A stretch of 64,000 nt of DNA from Rotaria socialis (Eukaryota; Rotifera; Eurotatoria; Philodinida; Philodinidae): NCBI GenBank assembly GCA_905331475.1, contig CAJNYU010001443.1:1-64000 (forward strand). The letters run 5' to 3'. The translations under genes were made by a program, and so were the position numbers. Under the pieces are notes generated by a model that made no database searches, was not told the origin of the DNA, and saw only the letters and a program-made list of their open reading frames with translations. This document shows positions 48,543 to 61,866 of this stretch, one piece after another (position 1 is the stretch's first letter; every line of letters starts with the position of its first letter).

Positions 48543-49368
48543 AATTAAGTTTTTCTTAGAAAACATTAAGCATTAAGATTAATGGCTAATGGAAGTCATT
48601 AATTAATGTCATTAATTAAGTTCCGTTAAAAAAAATGGTCCACCCCTACCCTCAAGATACCTATATAAAAGTCAATCAAGTGCGAATTTTCAGATTGTTG
48701 TACTTAGAATAATTATTATGGTGTATAATACATGAGAAAATCAAAAATTTTCTTTCTTCTTATAATAAAAAGTCCAAATAAATGACTGTCGTTTCTCATA
48801 AAATTCTATATCGCGATAGGTGCACAATGTCATATGAATTTATGGTATTTACTGAGAAAACAAATGTTTTATTACTCGTAGTAACCATGAAGGAGAGCAC
48901 ATTCTGTTGACTTCAAATCAAGTTTAATGTATCGAAAATGTATTTACGAGTGGTTCATGGAAATCTTGATACTTGGAAAAATAAAAATAAAGTACATAAG
49001 CAATAGTTTGGCATAATAAGTAAATAATTATCAAGATAGATTTTCAGATTCAATACCTGCTTGCTACATTAATAGGATGTGCTAATCAATATATCTAAAC
49101 GCAGATATAGCCGTCTAGTGAATTTTTGTTTGTTTAATGTTTTCATATCCCAGTAAAATAGGTTCGTTTGATGAAAAGCCCAATTGATAGTATTACTGAC
49201 GTCAATACTAATTACCATTTCTTTGTTCCTGAGAGTGTGTACAAAAGTTTTATTTTTTGCCCCATTTTCATTAATCATGATATCAATTTTGTTCATCTGT
49301 CACTAATCAAACTCGTTTTAGATTAGATAGCTTAATCCTTCGAGTCATTTTGTAACTACAAGCAAAAT
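48543..49368. other. Intergenic, AT-rich flank of the ART-TPR gene
   Basis: ATTAAT-rich tail of the hairpin region, then ordinary AT-rich sequence. A minus-strand frame at 49069-49296 is short and unrecognised. Confidence 0.45.
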
Positions 49369-52300
49369 ATGGCGAATAGAAAAGAAAACAAAGAAATGAT
49401 AACAATTGTTTGGTACGATTCCAATATTGATTCGTACAAGCAAACAGAAAATATCAACGAACGATTACGTCAAATCAATGATTACGTTCTATATTATAAT
49501 GAACTTGAGCCTTTCAAAAACGATATCGATTTCATGGACAACGAGAAGATTTTCTTAATTACGTCTAGTCTTAATGCTTCTCAAGTCAATAAACTTCCGC
49601 AAATCAATGCTATTTTCATATTTGATTTCGAGAAAACCCCGAGTACAGAATTCGATTGTGAACGTGAACGAACCATTGGCATTTTTAATGAATTAGACAA
49701 TTTGTATTCATCAATTCAACAACAAATCGAACTGAATAATGAATTATTTCAAACGTTCAGCTTCTTGGATCAATCTGAATATTCAATACAAGATCTATCG
49801 AAACAAACATCCAATTTATTTTGGTATCAACTTTTCAATGATGTTATTTTACGGTCATCACATGGCCAAGTAGTCAAGAATGAAATGATCGATGCATGTC
49901 GTCAATATTACCAAGACAATTTAGAATATATGAAATTAATTGACGAATTCGAACATGAATATCGTTCAGACAAAGTTATTGAATGGTATTTAAAAAGATC
50001 GTTTCCCTACAAAATCATTAAAAAAGCATTACAAACAAGAGACATGGACCAATTGAATATATTGAGATATTTCATGGGTGATCTTGTGCAAAGTTTTACA
50101 CGACAAGATCAAAACAAGAGTCAATCTGAAAATCTCACTGTCTATCGAGGTTTGAAATTATCGAACGGTCAACTTGAAGAATTGAGAAAAAACGTAGGAA
50201 AACTTCTTCTAACTAATGGATTCATAACAGCAACTGTACTGCGTTCAAATGCATTGAAGTTTGCCAGAAAATCAATCCAATCAACAGATATTGTCGATGC
50301 TATTTTAGAAATCGAGTTAACTACAAAAGATGTTAACAAACATGTTCTCGTTACTGACATGGACAAATGCGCAGAGTTTGCCAGTCAAGATGATATTGTT
50401 TTTGATTTAGCTGCTGTATTTCATTTAGATAATATTGAATTCCATGAAAATATTTGGATTATTAAAATGAGTATTTCGACCGAAGAGAAACTTATTCTGG
50501 AAAAATATATCAAAGATACACATAAAAAAAATAATAATTTAAGTATTCCCATTCTATTCGGACGTCTGATGTTGGATATGGGCCATTGGAATCAGTCACA
50601 AACATATTTCGAACGTTTGCTAATCGATGCAAACGATCTAGATCAAGCATGGATAGAACATAGCCTCGGTGAAATTCATTCATGCAAATCAGAATGGCCT
50701 GTTGCACATCAATATTATGATCGTGCTTACGATCGAATGAACGATCCGAAACAAGTGCATATCAAAGACTCAGCTCTGGTACTTTCAGATATTGGAGAGA
50801 CTCTCTATGCAGAAGGAAAATACGACGAAGCTATGAGTTTTCATACACGAGCATTAACCATTCGAAAGGAAAACTTTCCTCCAGATCATGTACATATCGC
50901 TACAAGTCTACGTAATATTGGTGATATTTTATCTGAGCAAAAAAGATACAACGAAGCATATGTAAATTTTCAAGAATCATTAAAAATATTGGAGAAATAT
51001 TACAATGGTTCTCATATTGATATGGCCAAGTGTCTGATCTCGATTGGACTCTACTTTCGTGAACAAAGAGACCATAAAAAAGCTCTTGAGTATCATCAAC
51101 AAGCATTATCAATCTACGAACGATACTATCCTTTAGGTCATGTGTCTATGGCATCAACGCTCAATAATATTGCATACATTCTATTTAGACAAGATCAATG
51201 TGATGAAGCCATCGCTACTCATCATCGAGCATTAAAAATGCAAAAGAAATGTTATCCATTTGATCATATTAATATTGCTGACCACCTGTGTACATTGGGT
51301 ATACTTAACTATGCATTAGACAACTATGAAGCTGCTTTAGAAAATTTTCAACAATCATCAAGTATTCACCAACAATATTATACTTCCGGTCATGCTGAAC
51401 AAATATGTGTTTTGAATAATATTGGCATTGTATTGGGTAAGTTAGATAAGTTTAATGATGCTATGGATTATCATCGTCAAGCCTTAGCTATACAAGAGAA
51501 ATATTATCCATCGTACCAAGGCACCGTAGCAGAGACACTCGATTTAATTGCAGTAGCTCTCGACAATCAAATGAAATACGAAGAAGCTTTATCTTATCAT
51601 CGGCAAGCGTTAACAATACTAAACAACTACTATTCAATGAATCATGCGGATATAGCGTTTACACTCGCATACATCGGTGACGTATTGGCTCAGCAAGAAA
51701 AGTTCGATGAAGCTCTAGAATCGTATCAACAAGCTTTGACGATACTCGAAAAGTCTTGTCCATATTCTCTTAATGATATTGCAAATAGTTTAACTCTTAT
51801 TGGTTTTAATTTCGTTAATCAAAACAAGTTCGACGAATCGATCGAATATTTTCAAAAAGCACTAGAAAAACAAAAGTGCTATTATGGCTCTGATCATCCC
51901 AACATTGCGAATACACTTATTAACATAGGCGATACACTTCGTTGTCAGAAAAAGTTTGATGAAGCCATCGAATATCATAGAAAGGCATTAGCTATTCAAG
52001 AGAAATACTATCCTCTAGGACATTCTAGTATTGCTACCACGATGAATCAAATTGCTTTCATATTGGAAGATGAAAATAAGTACGATGAGGCATTTCATTA
52101 TTATCAACAAGTAAATTCAGTACTTACAAAACTGGAAAAGAATTATCCATCATATCAATTACAGATTGCTAATAGTTTAAGAAATATTAGTAATGTTCTA
52201 TATTTACAAGATAAGAACGAAGAAGCTTTTGAATATCAACAACGTGCATTATCGATCAGAGAAAAATTTTTACCACCTGATCATGCTGATATTGCGAATA

Positions 52301-54108
52301 TCTACATAGACATTAGTCGCAGTTTGCATGAGCAAGGAAAATATGCTGATGCACGTGAATTTCAACAGCGAGCTTTAGCAGTGCAAGAAAAATTCAATCC
52401 ATTAAATCAATTGCATAGAGCTGCTAGATACAACGAAATTGGTCATACGTTTGCTCGTGAAAAAAACTACGACGAAGCCATTCGTTTCTATCAACAAGCA
52501 TTAGACATCCGAGAGATATTTGATCCAACGAGCCATAATGACATTGTCATTCTACTCAATAACATTAGCGATGTATATCAGCAGCAACTAAAATACGATG
52601 ATGCACTCGTCTGTCAAAAACGAGCATTACGAATACGTGAAATTGGCGATCCATCAAATTGTTCACATGTTGCAAATATTCTTAACAATATCGGTAATAT
52701 TCTTCGAGAACAACAAAAGTATAATGAAGCTCTTGGTTACTATCAACAAGTATTGGCAATTTGGGAAGAATTTTATTCGTCGGATCATAGAAATATAATA
52801 ACTTGTCTTAATAATATTGCTCGTGTATTTAGCGACGAAGAAAAATATAATGACGCGCTCGTCTATCGACAACGCGTATTAACAATAAGAGAAGAACATG
52901 AATCGTCAGATTATCAAGAAATTGCCAATGATCTTAACAACGTTGCACATACTTATTTGAATCTGAATGAATACGATAAGGCTCTCGAAATGTATCAACG
53001 AGCACTTTCCATTAGAGAACAGTTTTGTACATCCAATCAAGTTGATATTGCTGATAGTCTAGAAAACATCAGTCATCTTCGACAACAACAACAAAAATAT
53101 GACGAAGCAGTCGATTTAGCTCATCAGGCTCAGAAAATCTATGAGACATTATATCCAGATGGCCATCTTAGTATAGTTTCGTGTCTTGATCGTATCGGAC
53201 GTATTTTAAGCCAACAAGAACAGTACGAGAAAGCGTTCGAATGTCAAGAACAAGCATTAGCGATCAGAGAAAAATGTGATCCAAATAATCATGCAGATAT
53301 TGGTCGATCTATCAACGATATGGGTGTCATGTTGTATCATCAAGGCAAATATGATAAAGCTTTTGAGTTCTATCAAAAAGCACTAATACACTATGAAGAA
53401 GATTATCCTTCTAGTTGTGTGGGTATGCTCACTACATTGGTTAATATTAGTTTAATTTATAGAATGCAATCAGACTACGATGAAGCTCTAGATACACTAC
53501 GGCGAGTATTAATAATTCGGAAGGAGCGTTGTCCATTGGAATATTCTAGCATTGCCAAAAATATCCAAGACATGGGCGACATATTCTATGAACAATCTGA
53601 ATATGAAAATGCTTTTGAATCTTATCAAGAAGCATTATTCATAATAGAAAAACATTACCCGATGGATCATATAGAAATAGCCAGTTGTCTACAATCGATG
53701 GCAGTTATGTGCAATGCAACGGCAGATTTCGATCGTGCTATTCAATGTTTTGAACGGTGTCTATGCATTAGAGAAGCAAGTTTACCTAAAGACGATCGAT
53801 CAATTATCGAAACTCTTATGTACTTGAGTCAAGTGCAAAGAAATCAAAATCAACACAAACTATCGTTGACATACGAAATGAATTGTTGTTTGATGCGTAT
53901 GAAATTTCTGCCAACAGAACGTGAAAGCATTGGTGATAGTTTAATACATATGGCCAAAAGTTACGAGCATCTCAATAAGCCCAAACTGGCACTTGATTAT
54001 TACAAGCAAGCACTGAATTTATACAAGGATTATTTACCCGATGGACATGAAAATCAAATAGATATGGAAATTAATATCGAACGGCTAACAAAAGAAATGG
54101 CAGCATAG
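49369..54108 (+). CDS. ADP-ribosyltransferase-like domain fused to ~26 TPRs
   Basis: A single uninterrupted exon of 1579 residues from ATG 49369. Residues ~150-370 resemble the arginine-specific mono-ADP-ribosyltransferase (R-S-E) fold: LTVYRGLKL with Arg260, GFITATVLRSNALKFA, and SQDDIVFDLAAVF before the final strand. The usual Ser-Thr-Ser is Thr-Ala-Thr (287-289), and the E-x-E pair appears as Gln340-Asp-Asp342, so catalysis is doubtful. Residues ~467-1560 are 26 consecutive 42-residue kinesin-light-chain-type TPRs (YDEALxYxxxALxIxEK ... HxxIAxxLxNIGxxL), expected to form a long protein-binding superhelix. No signal peptide or membrane segment. This domain pairing is frequent in bdelloids; targets are unknown. 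Confidence 0.85.
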   Translation: MANRKENKEMITIVWYDSNIDSYKQTENINERLRQINDYVLYYNELEPFKNDIDFMDNEKIFLITSSLNASQVNKLPQINAIFIFDFEKTPSTEFDCERERTIGIFNELDNLYSSIQQQIELNNELFQTFSFLDQSEYSIQDLSKQTSNLFWYQLFNDVILRSSHGQVVKNEMIDACRQYYQDNLEYMKLIDEFEHEYRSDKVIEWYLKRSFPYKIIKKALQTRDMDQLNILRYFMGDLVQSFTRQDQNKSQSENLTVYRGLKLSNGQLEELRKNVGKLLLTNGFITATVLRSNALKFARKSIQSTDIVDAILEIELTTKDVNKHVLVTDMDKCAEFASQDDIVFDLAAVFHLDNIEFHENIWIIKMSISTEEKLILEKYIKDTHKKNNNLSIPILFGRLMLDMGHWNQSQTYFERLLIDANDLDQAWIEHSLGEIHSCKSEWPVAHQYYDRAYDRMNDPKQVHIKDSALVLSDIGETLYAEGKYDEAMSFHTRALTIRKENFPPDHVHIATSLRNIGDILSEQKRYNEAYVNFQESLKILEKYYNGSHIDMAKCLISIGLYFREQRDHKKALEYHQQALSIYERYYPLGHVSMASTLNNIAYILFRQDQCDEAIATHHRALKMQKKCYPFDHINIADHLCTLGILNYALDNYEAALENFQQSSSIHQQYYTSGHAEQICVLNNIGIVLGKLDKFNDAMDYHRQALAIQEKYYPSYQGTVAETLDLIAVALDNQMKYEEALSYHRQALTILNNYYSMNHADIAFTLAYIGDVLAQQEKFDEALESYQQALTILEKSCPYSLNDIANSLTLIGFNFVNQNKFDESIEYFQKALEKQKCYYGSDHPNIANTLINIGDTLRCQKKFDEAIEYHRKALAIQEKYYPLGHSSIATTMNQIAFILEDENKYDEAFHYYQQVNSVLTKLEKNYPSYQLQIANSLRNISNVLYLQDKNEEAFEYQQRALSIREKFLPPDHADIANIYIDISRSLHEQGKYADAREFQQRALAVQEKFNPLNQLHRAARYNEIGHTFAREKNYDEAIRFYQQALDIREIFDPTSHNDIVILLNNISDVYQQQLKYDDALVCQKRALRIREIGDPSNCSHVANILNNIGNILREQQKYNEALGYYQQVLAIWEEFYSSDHRNIITCLNNIARVFSDEEKYNDALVYRQRVLTIREEHESSDYQEIANDLNNVAHTYLNLNEYDKALEMYQRALSIREQFCTSNQVDIADSLENISHLRQQQQKYDEAVDLAHQAQKIYETLYPDGHLSIVSCLDRIGRILSQQEQYEKAFECQEQALAIREKCDPNNHADIGRSINDMGVMLYHQGKYDKAFEFYQKALIHYEEDYPSSCVGMLTTLVNISLIYRMQSDYDEALDTLRRVLIIRKERCPLEYSSIAKNIQDMGDIFYEQSEYENAFESYQEALFIIEKHYPMDHIEIASCLQSMAVMCNATADFDRAIQCFERCLCIREASLPKDDRSIIETLMYLSQVQRNQNQHKLSLTYEMNCCLMRMKFLPTERESIGDSLIHMAKSYEHLNKPKLALDYYKQALNLYKDYLPDGHENQIDMEINIERLTKEMAA

Positions 54109-57100
54109 AAGATTTCTCTAGTAAAACAACATGATCCAGAAAATCAAGAGTTTCATTGAACTATGTTTTGAATGAACGTCAATGTGTATAAAAACACAAT
54201 TGAGCTTTCTTGCCTTTACGACTTTCTTTCGAAACTGAGGAAATACTGATGAAACGAAGATTCATAACTGTACAATAATCGAAAGCTCTGTGATTCATCC
54301 ACGAAATAATCTATCAGATAATAGATTTCCGTACTATCTTTGTGAAAATTTTCATTAAATCCTCTATTTCTTAAATTCTGATAATTTTTCTTGTGGAATC
54401 ATAAGAAAGGCTTTGCAATACACTTTCAAAACTGTCATTTGAATAAAAAAAACATTTAAATATTTGTTCCACTTTTTATTTCCATAGATATATATTATCA
54501 ATACATGTATATAACACGGGCAACCTAAATTATTGCATGTGAAATCTTACCTATCACATGCAAGTCATTGGAATACTTGCGACAAATTGAAATGTTTTTC
54601 AAGTTGGATTCATTAAAATGATTCCAAGTGGAGGCACGAGAAATATGAGTAGAAATCGAATACATCTAAAATAAAACTCAACTTGTGCACCCATTGCCAA
54701 ACAACTCATGTTGGTTTTTCTCTTTGAAAAAAAGTTCGAATGAAACATGAAAAGAAAGCCTTCACTTCTTCCTACATATGAATTGCAGGAGTCAATATGT
54801 GCGTGCTTGAGTGCTTAAATATGATTTCATCAAGAATAAGAAGAACGAAATTAAGTACGGCTGATAACATTATATGACTAATGTTAGAGCCTTGATGATG
54901 TGAAAAATTATCAACCGGCAATGAAATACTTTATAATCCAAATAAAATATATTGTAGGATGCATGCATGATAATAATTAATCTTGCTGATTTAACTGTGT
55001 AAGAAATGGTATGATAGGATCGTCTAGAACCCTTCAGACAGGCCTCGAACCCAGATATTTGTCAAATCCGAAACCTATTCTGGATCTAAAAATCTTGTGC
55101 CCAGAGGGCGCTAATGTGCACAAACTGTTATTATTGTAAATTATATTAACTGAATAATATTATATTGATGAATGAATGTCTATGTTGTGATAGGACGATA
55201 AAGATTTGCAAGGTAGATTAAATTTATTCCAACACGAGTAATTTCAATGGCACACTGAATAAGAGAATATCTCAAAGCGATTTATTCGATTTGAGAAATT
55301 CACTACGAAACAATTGAGTTCATTTAATTCAATGTCTATTGAAGTTATTCAAAATACATTAAGTAACAAAAACATAAGTGAAGGTAAAATGCTGCTGTTG
55401 CTCATGAACGTTTCGACGAGAACGAAACTTCGTCGATAAATAAACAATAGAGTCTATGAACAGAATCAACTAAAGAAAATCGAGTTTAGGAGCAAGAATC
55501 CCTGCAGTCATAACATTAGGAACTTTGATGGCATTGACACACATGACTTAGTTCTGGTATATTTGAACAGTCATTTTTCTACTGAAACGGTAAAATAATG
55601 AACAGAGACAAAGAGAAGATTCGGGAAAGTAACATCACTCAGACGTGAAACCATTGTTTATTATGAGATATTAAAAGCAATCTTCAATCTATCAGATTAT
55701 AATCATTCAATGTGTTAATATACACTGTTTTATGATCGTGTCCTTGAATAATAAATATTATTTTATCGTGTCAATTTTCTAATCAATAATCATATATATC
55801 TTTTTTTGTCTTCTAACTGCTTCGACACAAGAAACAAAAAAAAATGATGACGATTTACTGAAATAGTGAAAAATATCGAAATTCTGATTGACTGTGTAAT
55901 TTGAGAGTGACAAATAAGATGATATTCTTTTCATATTCGAGCTTGTTGACATGAAAGAACATTACTTTTGTCAAAATAATTCTAATATTCACATCATTTC
56001 TAAATCGACTTTATCGAACGATAACATACATATGCACTATTGACTTCTCATTGTTCGAAGATACACAAAATAACATTAAAGTAAAACAAAGCCCAATATG
56101 TGCTTTTTTATTTTTGAATATTGATTGCCGTTTTTTTTTTATATTGCATTTCGTCTTGGTGATAGAGAAGCCTTATGATTATCTGCTTAGAGATTTCATT
56201 AATGATTTTATTATTTATTTACACATCAAAGAAATATGAAAGCATACATGCAAATGAATAATTTGGATAGAAAATTTATCTTTGATTTTGTTTTTCAAAT
56301 TTTCAACATAAAAATCATTCTTCATCTAGACTTTGATTTGTTGAATTGACCGAATCAGATTGTTGAAGACGTAGCGATACTAAGCGGAATCGTTAAAATC
56401 AACCGCTCAATAAAGATACATCTCAATAATGAACGGTGTCTTTATGTTCTTCATTTTTTACTAAATATAAGAGGCTAGAAATAAAATTTATAAGAACATT
56501 TTTTCTTTGTAAGTGTTACCTTTTCACACTTCACCCTTTTTTTTTGTTTCTAATTTAAATAAGTTACTGTGCTGGTTAAATTTATGAGTATTCAAACATG
56601 AAATCGAAATAGAAAAATGAATCGAACAAAAGCATGCCTTTTATTTTCATCGACTTCCATCTGTTGAGTCCTCTGAGTCTTTTCCTATATGCTAAATAAT
56701 ATAACTTATTGAATATTGTTGCTCTTGATGAATCCATCAAATGTGATTCAATCAACTTTTTCTTCATTTCAAAATTGTTCAAGTGTAGATCTCGTCTATG
56801 CTTGTAAACCTACCTGTTCGCTTTTTCTCTATGCCGCGGCACAGAGAAAAGTAGAGGAAAAGAGTAATGCAAGAGCTCTTTTCTCTCAAGTGTGACGACA
56901 AGTAAAGTGATTAAATGCAAGGAAGTGAGCAACACACTCATGAGAGAAGAGTTTCTCTTTTTTCTTCATTCCGAAACTGTCCATGATGTTTCTTTCGCAC
57001 CGATTTATATCCATACGAGTTCATCGATAAGTGTTTTCTTTTCAGTTCTTTTTTTCTTCTTCTCTATATTCAGAACAGTATTTCGAAAAGGTACTTACTA

Positions 57101-57161
57101 TAAGTACAATATCAGGATTTTCGACTGTAATTTGAAATACCTCGTATATATTGTATATGTG
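54109..57161. other. Long intergenic region, one hairpin and one MITE-end fragment
   Basis: No gene recognised. CAGGCCTCGAA at 55039-55049 matches the terminus of the hAT-type MITE at 24336, but no partner end was found. A GC-centred palindrome, TTCTCTATGCCGCGGCACAG, lies at about 56825-56844. The rest is AT-rich with short frames. Confidence 0.45.
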
Positions 57162-57181
57162 CGTGTGTGTGTGTGTGTGTA
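57162..57181. repeat. (GT)n microsatellite
   Basis: TGTGCG followed by a run of GT dinucleotides. Confidence 0.85.
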
Positions 57182-57757
57182 GAACGAAATGCGACTCAAA
57201 AAAACACGAAAGCACTTCTATTCTGACATTAAAAAAAAGTTACTCATGTATTTGATGAGAAAATAGATGAAATTAAAATGCCCAGTTATGTGCAAAATAA
57301 AACTATTTTAAATTCTATGAACTCTTTTATTCTTACTGTGATAATTAGATTTGATAAATATATACTTTTGAGATGTATATGAGTATAAGAAAAAGAAAAG
57401 GAGAATGAATGAAGGAATAAAATATCTTATTGAGACTTAGGTCATCAAATAATAAAGTAAACTTACTAGTATAAAACGATGAAATTGCATACTATATATT
57501 TTTTTCTTTTCATATATGTAGTGTTGTGTATGTGTATTTTGAAAGACAGGTAGCCGACTGTTGTGTTGAATGAAGGAGAGAATAGTTGTTACAGTAGGAG
57601 TATAGAGAAGAAGAAAAAAAACTAAGAGAAAATTATGAAAATGTTTGTTAAGAGTGTCTGCGCATAGCAGCGCCTCGATCTCTCTTACACTCTCTCTGCA
57701 AATGCACGATGCATTTTGAAATTCCATTAAAATGAGTCTATTCGACAAAAGACAAGT

Positions 57758-57799
<42 letters not shown>

Positions 57800-58603
57800 A
57801 GGTAAAAAAGAAATAAGAGAATCACACTGGTCTCTCCAATCAACAAACCAGCTGATTACAATTGTACAGTATTCACTACTGCGGTTAGTATGTTTCTCTC
57901 TCTCTCTCTCTCTTGTTCTCTACTATGATTTCTATCTTTATTCTAGAAGAAATTGAAAATGAATACATCAAGGTATGAAACAATGTTGCAAGCAAATAAG
58001 GCTGTTTGACGTACGACGACTTCTCTTTTCTTTTTCTCCTGTGATTTGTTTGTTTAAGACAATGACATTTTTTTTTCATTTTCAGAATATACTATGTATG
58101 AATGCCTAATCATGAGACGACGATAAAGACAAACAAGTATCATGGCAGCAACAATAATTTGTTTGCATATTCATCCAAACGAGTCAAATGTACACTGTTG
58201 ATTGAATGAAATCTCCTATGCTAAATCTATATGTTTAATAAAAGATCTCTTCTTTTTCTTTTTTGTCTACAAATATAATTAATTAATTTGCCAAGATATG
58301 GCACAATACATCTTTGAAAAGAGACACGAAGAAAAGAGTTTTCATACTCAACAACACGAAATCTAATGATAAAGCCTTCGAATTAAACTCAGATGAAGTT
58401 TATCAGGCAATTTTGAATTGATTCAGATGTCACCTGCAGTATCGTACTATGATTGGTTGTTAATTTAACGAAAGATAATAAAGACATTGTTTGTTCAATT
58501 TATTTCATTCTTTGTTTCATAACGGTTTTTGTCTTGAATTCGTTGAAATTTCGGACAATTGTTTTCATGTGTTAAAGTTCGAACAAAATATTGAAAAAAA
58601 AAG
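57182..58603. other. Intergenic with (AG)n and (CT)n tracts
   Basis: (AG)n at about 57760-57796 and (CT)n at about 57895-57914 are complementary purine and pyrimidine tracts 100 bp apart. No gene recognised before the MAN1-like gene. Confidence 0.5.
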
Positions 58604-61600
58604 ATGCCTTTAACGGATCAACAATTACGTCAAGAATTACTCAATTACGGTGAAACTGTACCGCCAATAACACAACGTAATCGTGAACAACTTCGTGCTC
58701 GACTTGAACAAATTCGATTACGACCACGTTCACCTGCTAAGAGTTCACCGTCACGTTCTCGTGGAAATACGTCTACAGCACGTTCACGTCCTGTGCACGG
58801 TCTTATTGAATTAAGCGACTCGGAAACAGATACATCAGCCAATGAATATCTTTCATCACGTCGGAGTGGACGAGAAACAAATATTCAAACGCGTTCTGTT
58901 GGAGTTGGCCGCGACACAGATCGAACAAACTCATTATCATCATCAAATGTGACTGTTGACGTAGAACAATCTAGTAAATATTTTGAAATCTAGAGATAAT
59001 CTCATCTATGCTTGACTTTTTTCTTTGTTTGCAGTTGCTCGTCATCGTCGTGAAATTCAACAATTAATTGATTCAGCGCGTGATAGAGCTCGTGCTGCCA
59101 ATGCAAATATATCTTCTAACAAATATGAACCATTACCATTACCAACAAAATCTGCACCATCAGTTCGACCAAACTTCGCAGTACCATCTCGTGTGCCATC
59201 ATCATTTAAGACCGATATTAAAAAATCTCCAAAACAACTATCTCGGCTTGCTCGTACACGACAAACAGTTACATTATTTTGGACAAATAATAAATATGTT
59301 ATTACGAGCGTATTCAAAGCAATATTCATTGGTTTACTCATAGCTGGCGGAGTTATTTTTCTTAAAAATAATTTAAATAGAATTATTCCGAAACCAAAAA
59401 GTAAATTTATTGCTTTATCTTTTACTTAATTGAGATTTTAATATTTTAGAAATAGCTTGTAATATTCAAAATGCAGTAAGAATTTGATATGATTTGTTTT
59501 TTTTTGCATATTTGAACATATTTCATTTTAGATCGACTGTGATGATATGATACCAGTAGTTAATTCGATAAAGAGATATCTTAAAATTAGAACTGGTAAT
59601 TATTCATACGAAAGAAAATAATATGTATATAGATTATTTTTGATTTAGGTGAGGTCGATTGTGGTTTTCGACAAAAAAATGAGCTCTATGTAACAAAACC
59701 AGAAATTAATAAAGTTTTAGATGCAAAAGTATTTTTAAACAAATCTGCTTTTTACTTACATAAAGTTTTGCTTGCTACATAGGGATTTAAATTTGAATCC
59801 AGTTCAGATGATCGATGGAAAACATTGATTACTTACATACTCGAAAAACCAGTTGATGATATCTTGTAAGTTAATATTAATTTTTGCATAGAAGATTGGA
59901 TGAATTGGTAAAGCCGCTAAATACCAGGAGTACTACTATTGAAATCAATGATTAAAATAGGTATTCGATTCGTGTTGTTGACTAGTAGTGTGTTCGGTTT
60001 TGATCAAAATCAACTAAAATCGTCTGATTAACTACCAAAGACATTCGTATCTTTTTCTCATCTATCTTAGAAGTAATTGAATTTTTTCATTTAAGCGACT
60101 CCTGCTGAGTAACAGCAATGCGCATAAAAAAATGAAGATTTCAATCGTGAGAAGTAGTGTATAACATTTCACTGTGATGTATCTATTCAGTTTTCCCTGA
60201 GAATAGTAATTTATCTATTAGTCTTTCCATTGAGTTAAATAAGCAGCCATCTAATCTGAATTGGCATGGCGTCTTGCAGTTGATTACTGAATACAGTGTA
60301 GGAGCTGGGGATTTTTTTATATTAATTTCATGAACAATATTTAGAGTAATCAATAATCAAAATCAACCAGTAAGCGAATTGAATGCTGCGTACAAACTTA
60401 CGACAACACAAGGAACCCACTCATTCATGTGCCGTGCTCGTAAAACTGTCAATTCAGCAATGCAACATTTAGCTTGGCTAGTATTAGGTAAAAATCTATT
60501 CATTATTTTCCTTCTTCAAAATGACTTGTTTTCTTTAGGTACAACAGGTTTTCTAGCCTTGGGTTGGCTTATTCGACGACGTTCAAAACAACGCGAAGAA
60601 CGTGAAAAAACATACAAAGAGTTCATAGAAAAAATTATTAACTTACTTGAAGCTCAATATGAAGAACACCTACTTGATTCTGAAGTAAAGCCATGGTTAG
60701 CTGTAAGTCATATCCGTGATATGCTTATTGAACCACAAGATCGGTTAGTATAGCGAAGCGTAATCCTCTCGTTTGATTAAATAGCTTCTTTTGATAATTA
60801 GTAAACGCTTGAAAACTCTTTGGGAACAAGCAAGAAAACAAATCAGTGAACACGAATCACGTATCCGCGCAGAAACACAATTAATTCATGGTGAAGAATT
60901 TGACGTTTGGAGATGGATTCAACCACGTTCACCAACAAGTCCATCACCGCCACGAAGAAAACGAGCCGTAAGTTTAGAGAGAGAAAAAGTGACTACTGCA
61001 AATCACTAAATATGTTCTACTATCTTTTTAGGAATCACCAAAAAGCTCAAATGAAGACAGTTACGTTTACATGCCACCTGATGTTGGTCTTACAGATTGT
61101 TTAAAATTAAGAAATTTCTTCGATCCTAACACGTACGTACAAGAGAAACCTTATCAAAATGGAATTGATACGAGTAGATGATTGTTAAGAATTTGTTCTT
61201 TCTTCGAATATCTTAATATGTGGGCGCTTGTTTTTCTTCTGGTTTCTATTAAATATGTGCATCTCTTTCGTTTGCTTTCGTCTAATTATCTTCTCTCAAA
61301 GTCAAATCGTACGGATATTGACCTTGATCTGATGTTCTTATTCAATAGTAATATTTCTATTACACATTAATATTCTCTATTCGTTTTGATTGTTTTCATT
61401 TGTACAATAAAATATTTGAACTCACGCTCAAATAAAGCAACGTATCTACAATCATGATGAACGAAAGAGAGCGTGACCAATCAAGATAGAAGTTCCTTTC
61501 TGAATTTTTAAAGACTTGAAGAAATATATTTTTCTTTTATTTAGCCTTGCTGATGATGACGAAATTGATCTTGTTGTTGATAGTATTCAAAATCGTTGTG

Positions 61601-61866
61601 CAACAGTTAAAAGAATTGAACATATTGGTATTCATTCAATTTTTGTTTATTTAAAATTTTCATCAAACGAAGCTGCTGCTCAAGGCTTTCATTTACTTAG
61701 CAATTGGAAATATCATGGTAAGTAAAATTTTATTTTCTTGGAGAATTAAAACCAATCCGTTTTATTTTTTATTTCAGGCCGAGAAATTATTGCTAAATAC
61801 CTTCGCTTAGAACGATATTACGAACATTTTCCTGAAGCACGTGATAGCGGCTCGACAAATAATTAA
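58604..61866 (+). CDS. LEMD3-like: MAN1/LEMD3-type inner nuclear membrane LEM protein
   Basis: Inner nuclear membrane protein that links chromatin (through BAF binding) to the envelope; MAN1 also restrains SMAD signalling. Twelve exons (58604-58973, 59035-59400, 59450-59475, 59532-59595, 59649-59728, 59783-59865, 60345-60487, 60539-60743, 60802-60967, 61032-61132, 61545-61717, 61778-61866) total 1866 nt, 621 residues. Domain order: LEM (LTDQQLRQELLNYG, 3-38), Ser/Arg-rich linker, TM1 (~209-230, FIGLLIAGGVIFL), a Cys-containing lumenal MSC-type segment, TM2 (~370-390, LVLGTTGFLALGWLI), then a C-terminal RRM-like domain (DEIDLVVDSIQNRC ... YLRLERYYEHFPEAR). The C-terminal RRM favours MAN1 over LEMD2. 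Exon 3 is only 26 nt. Confidence 0.9.
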
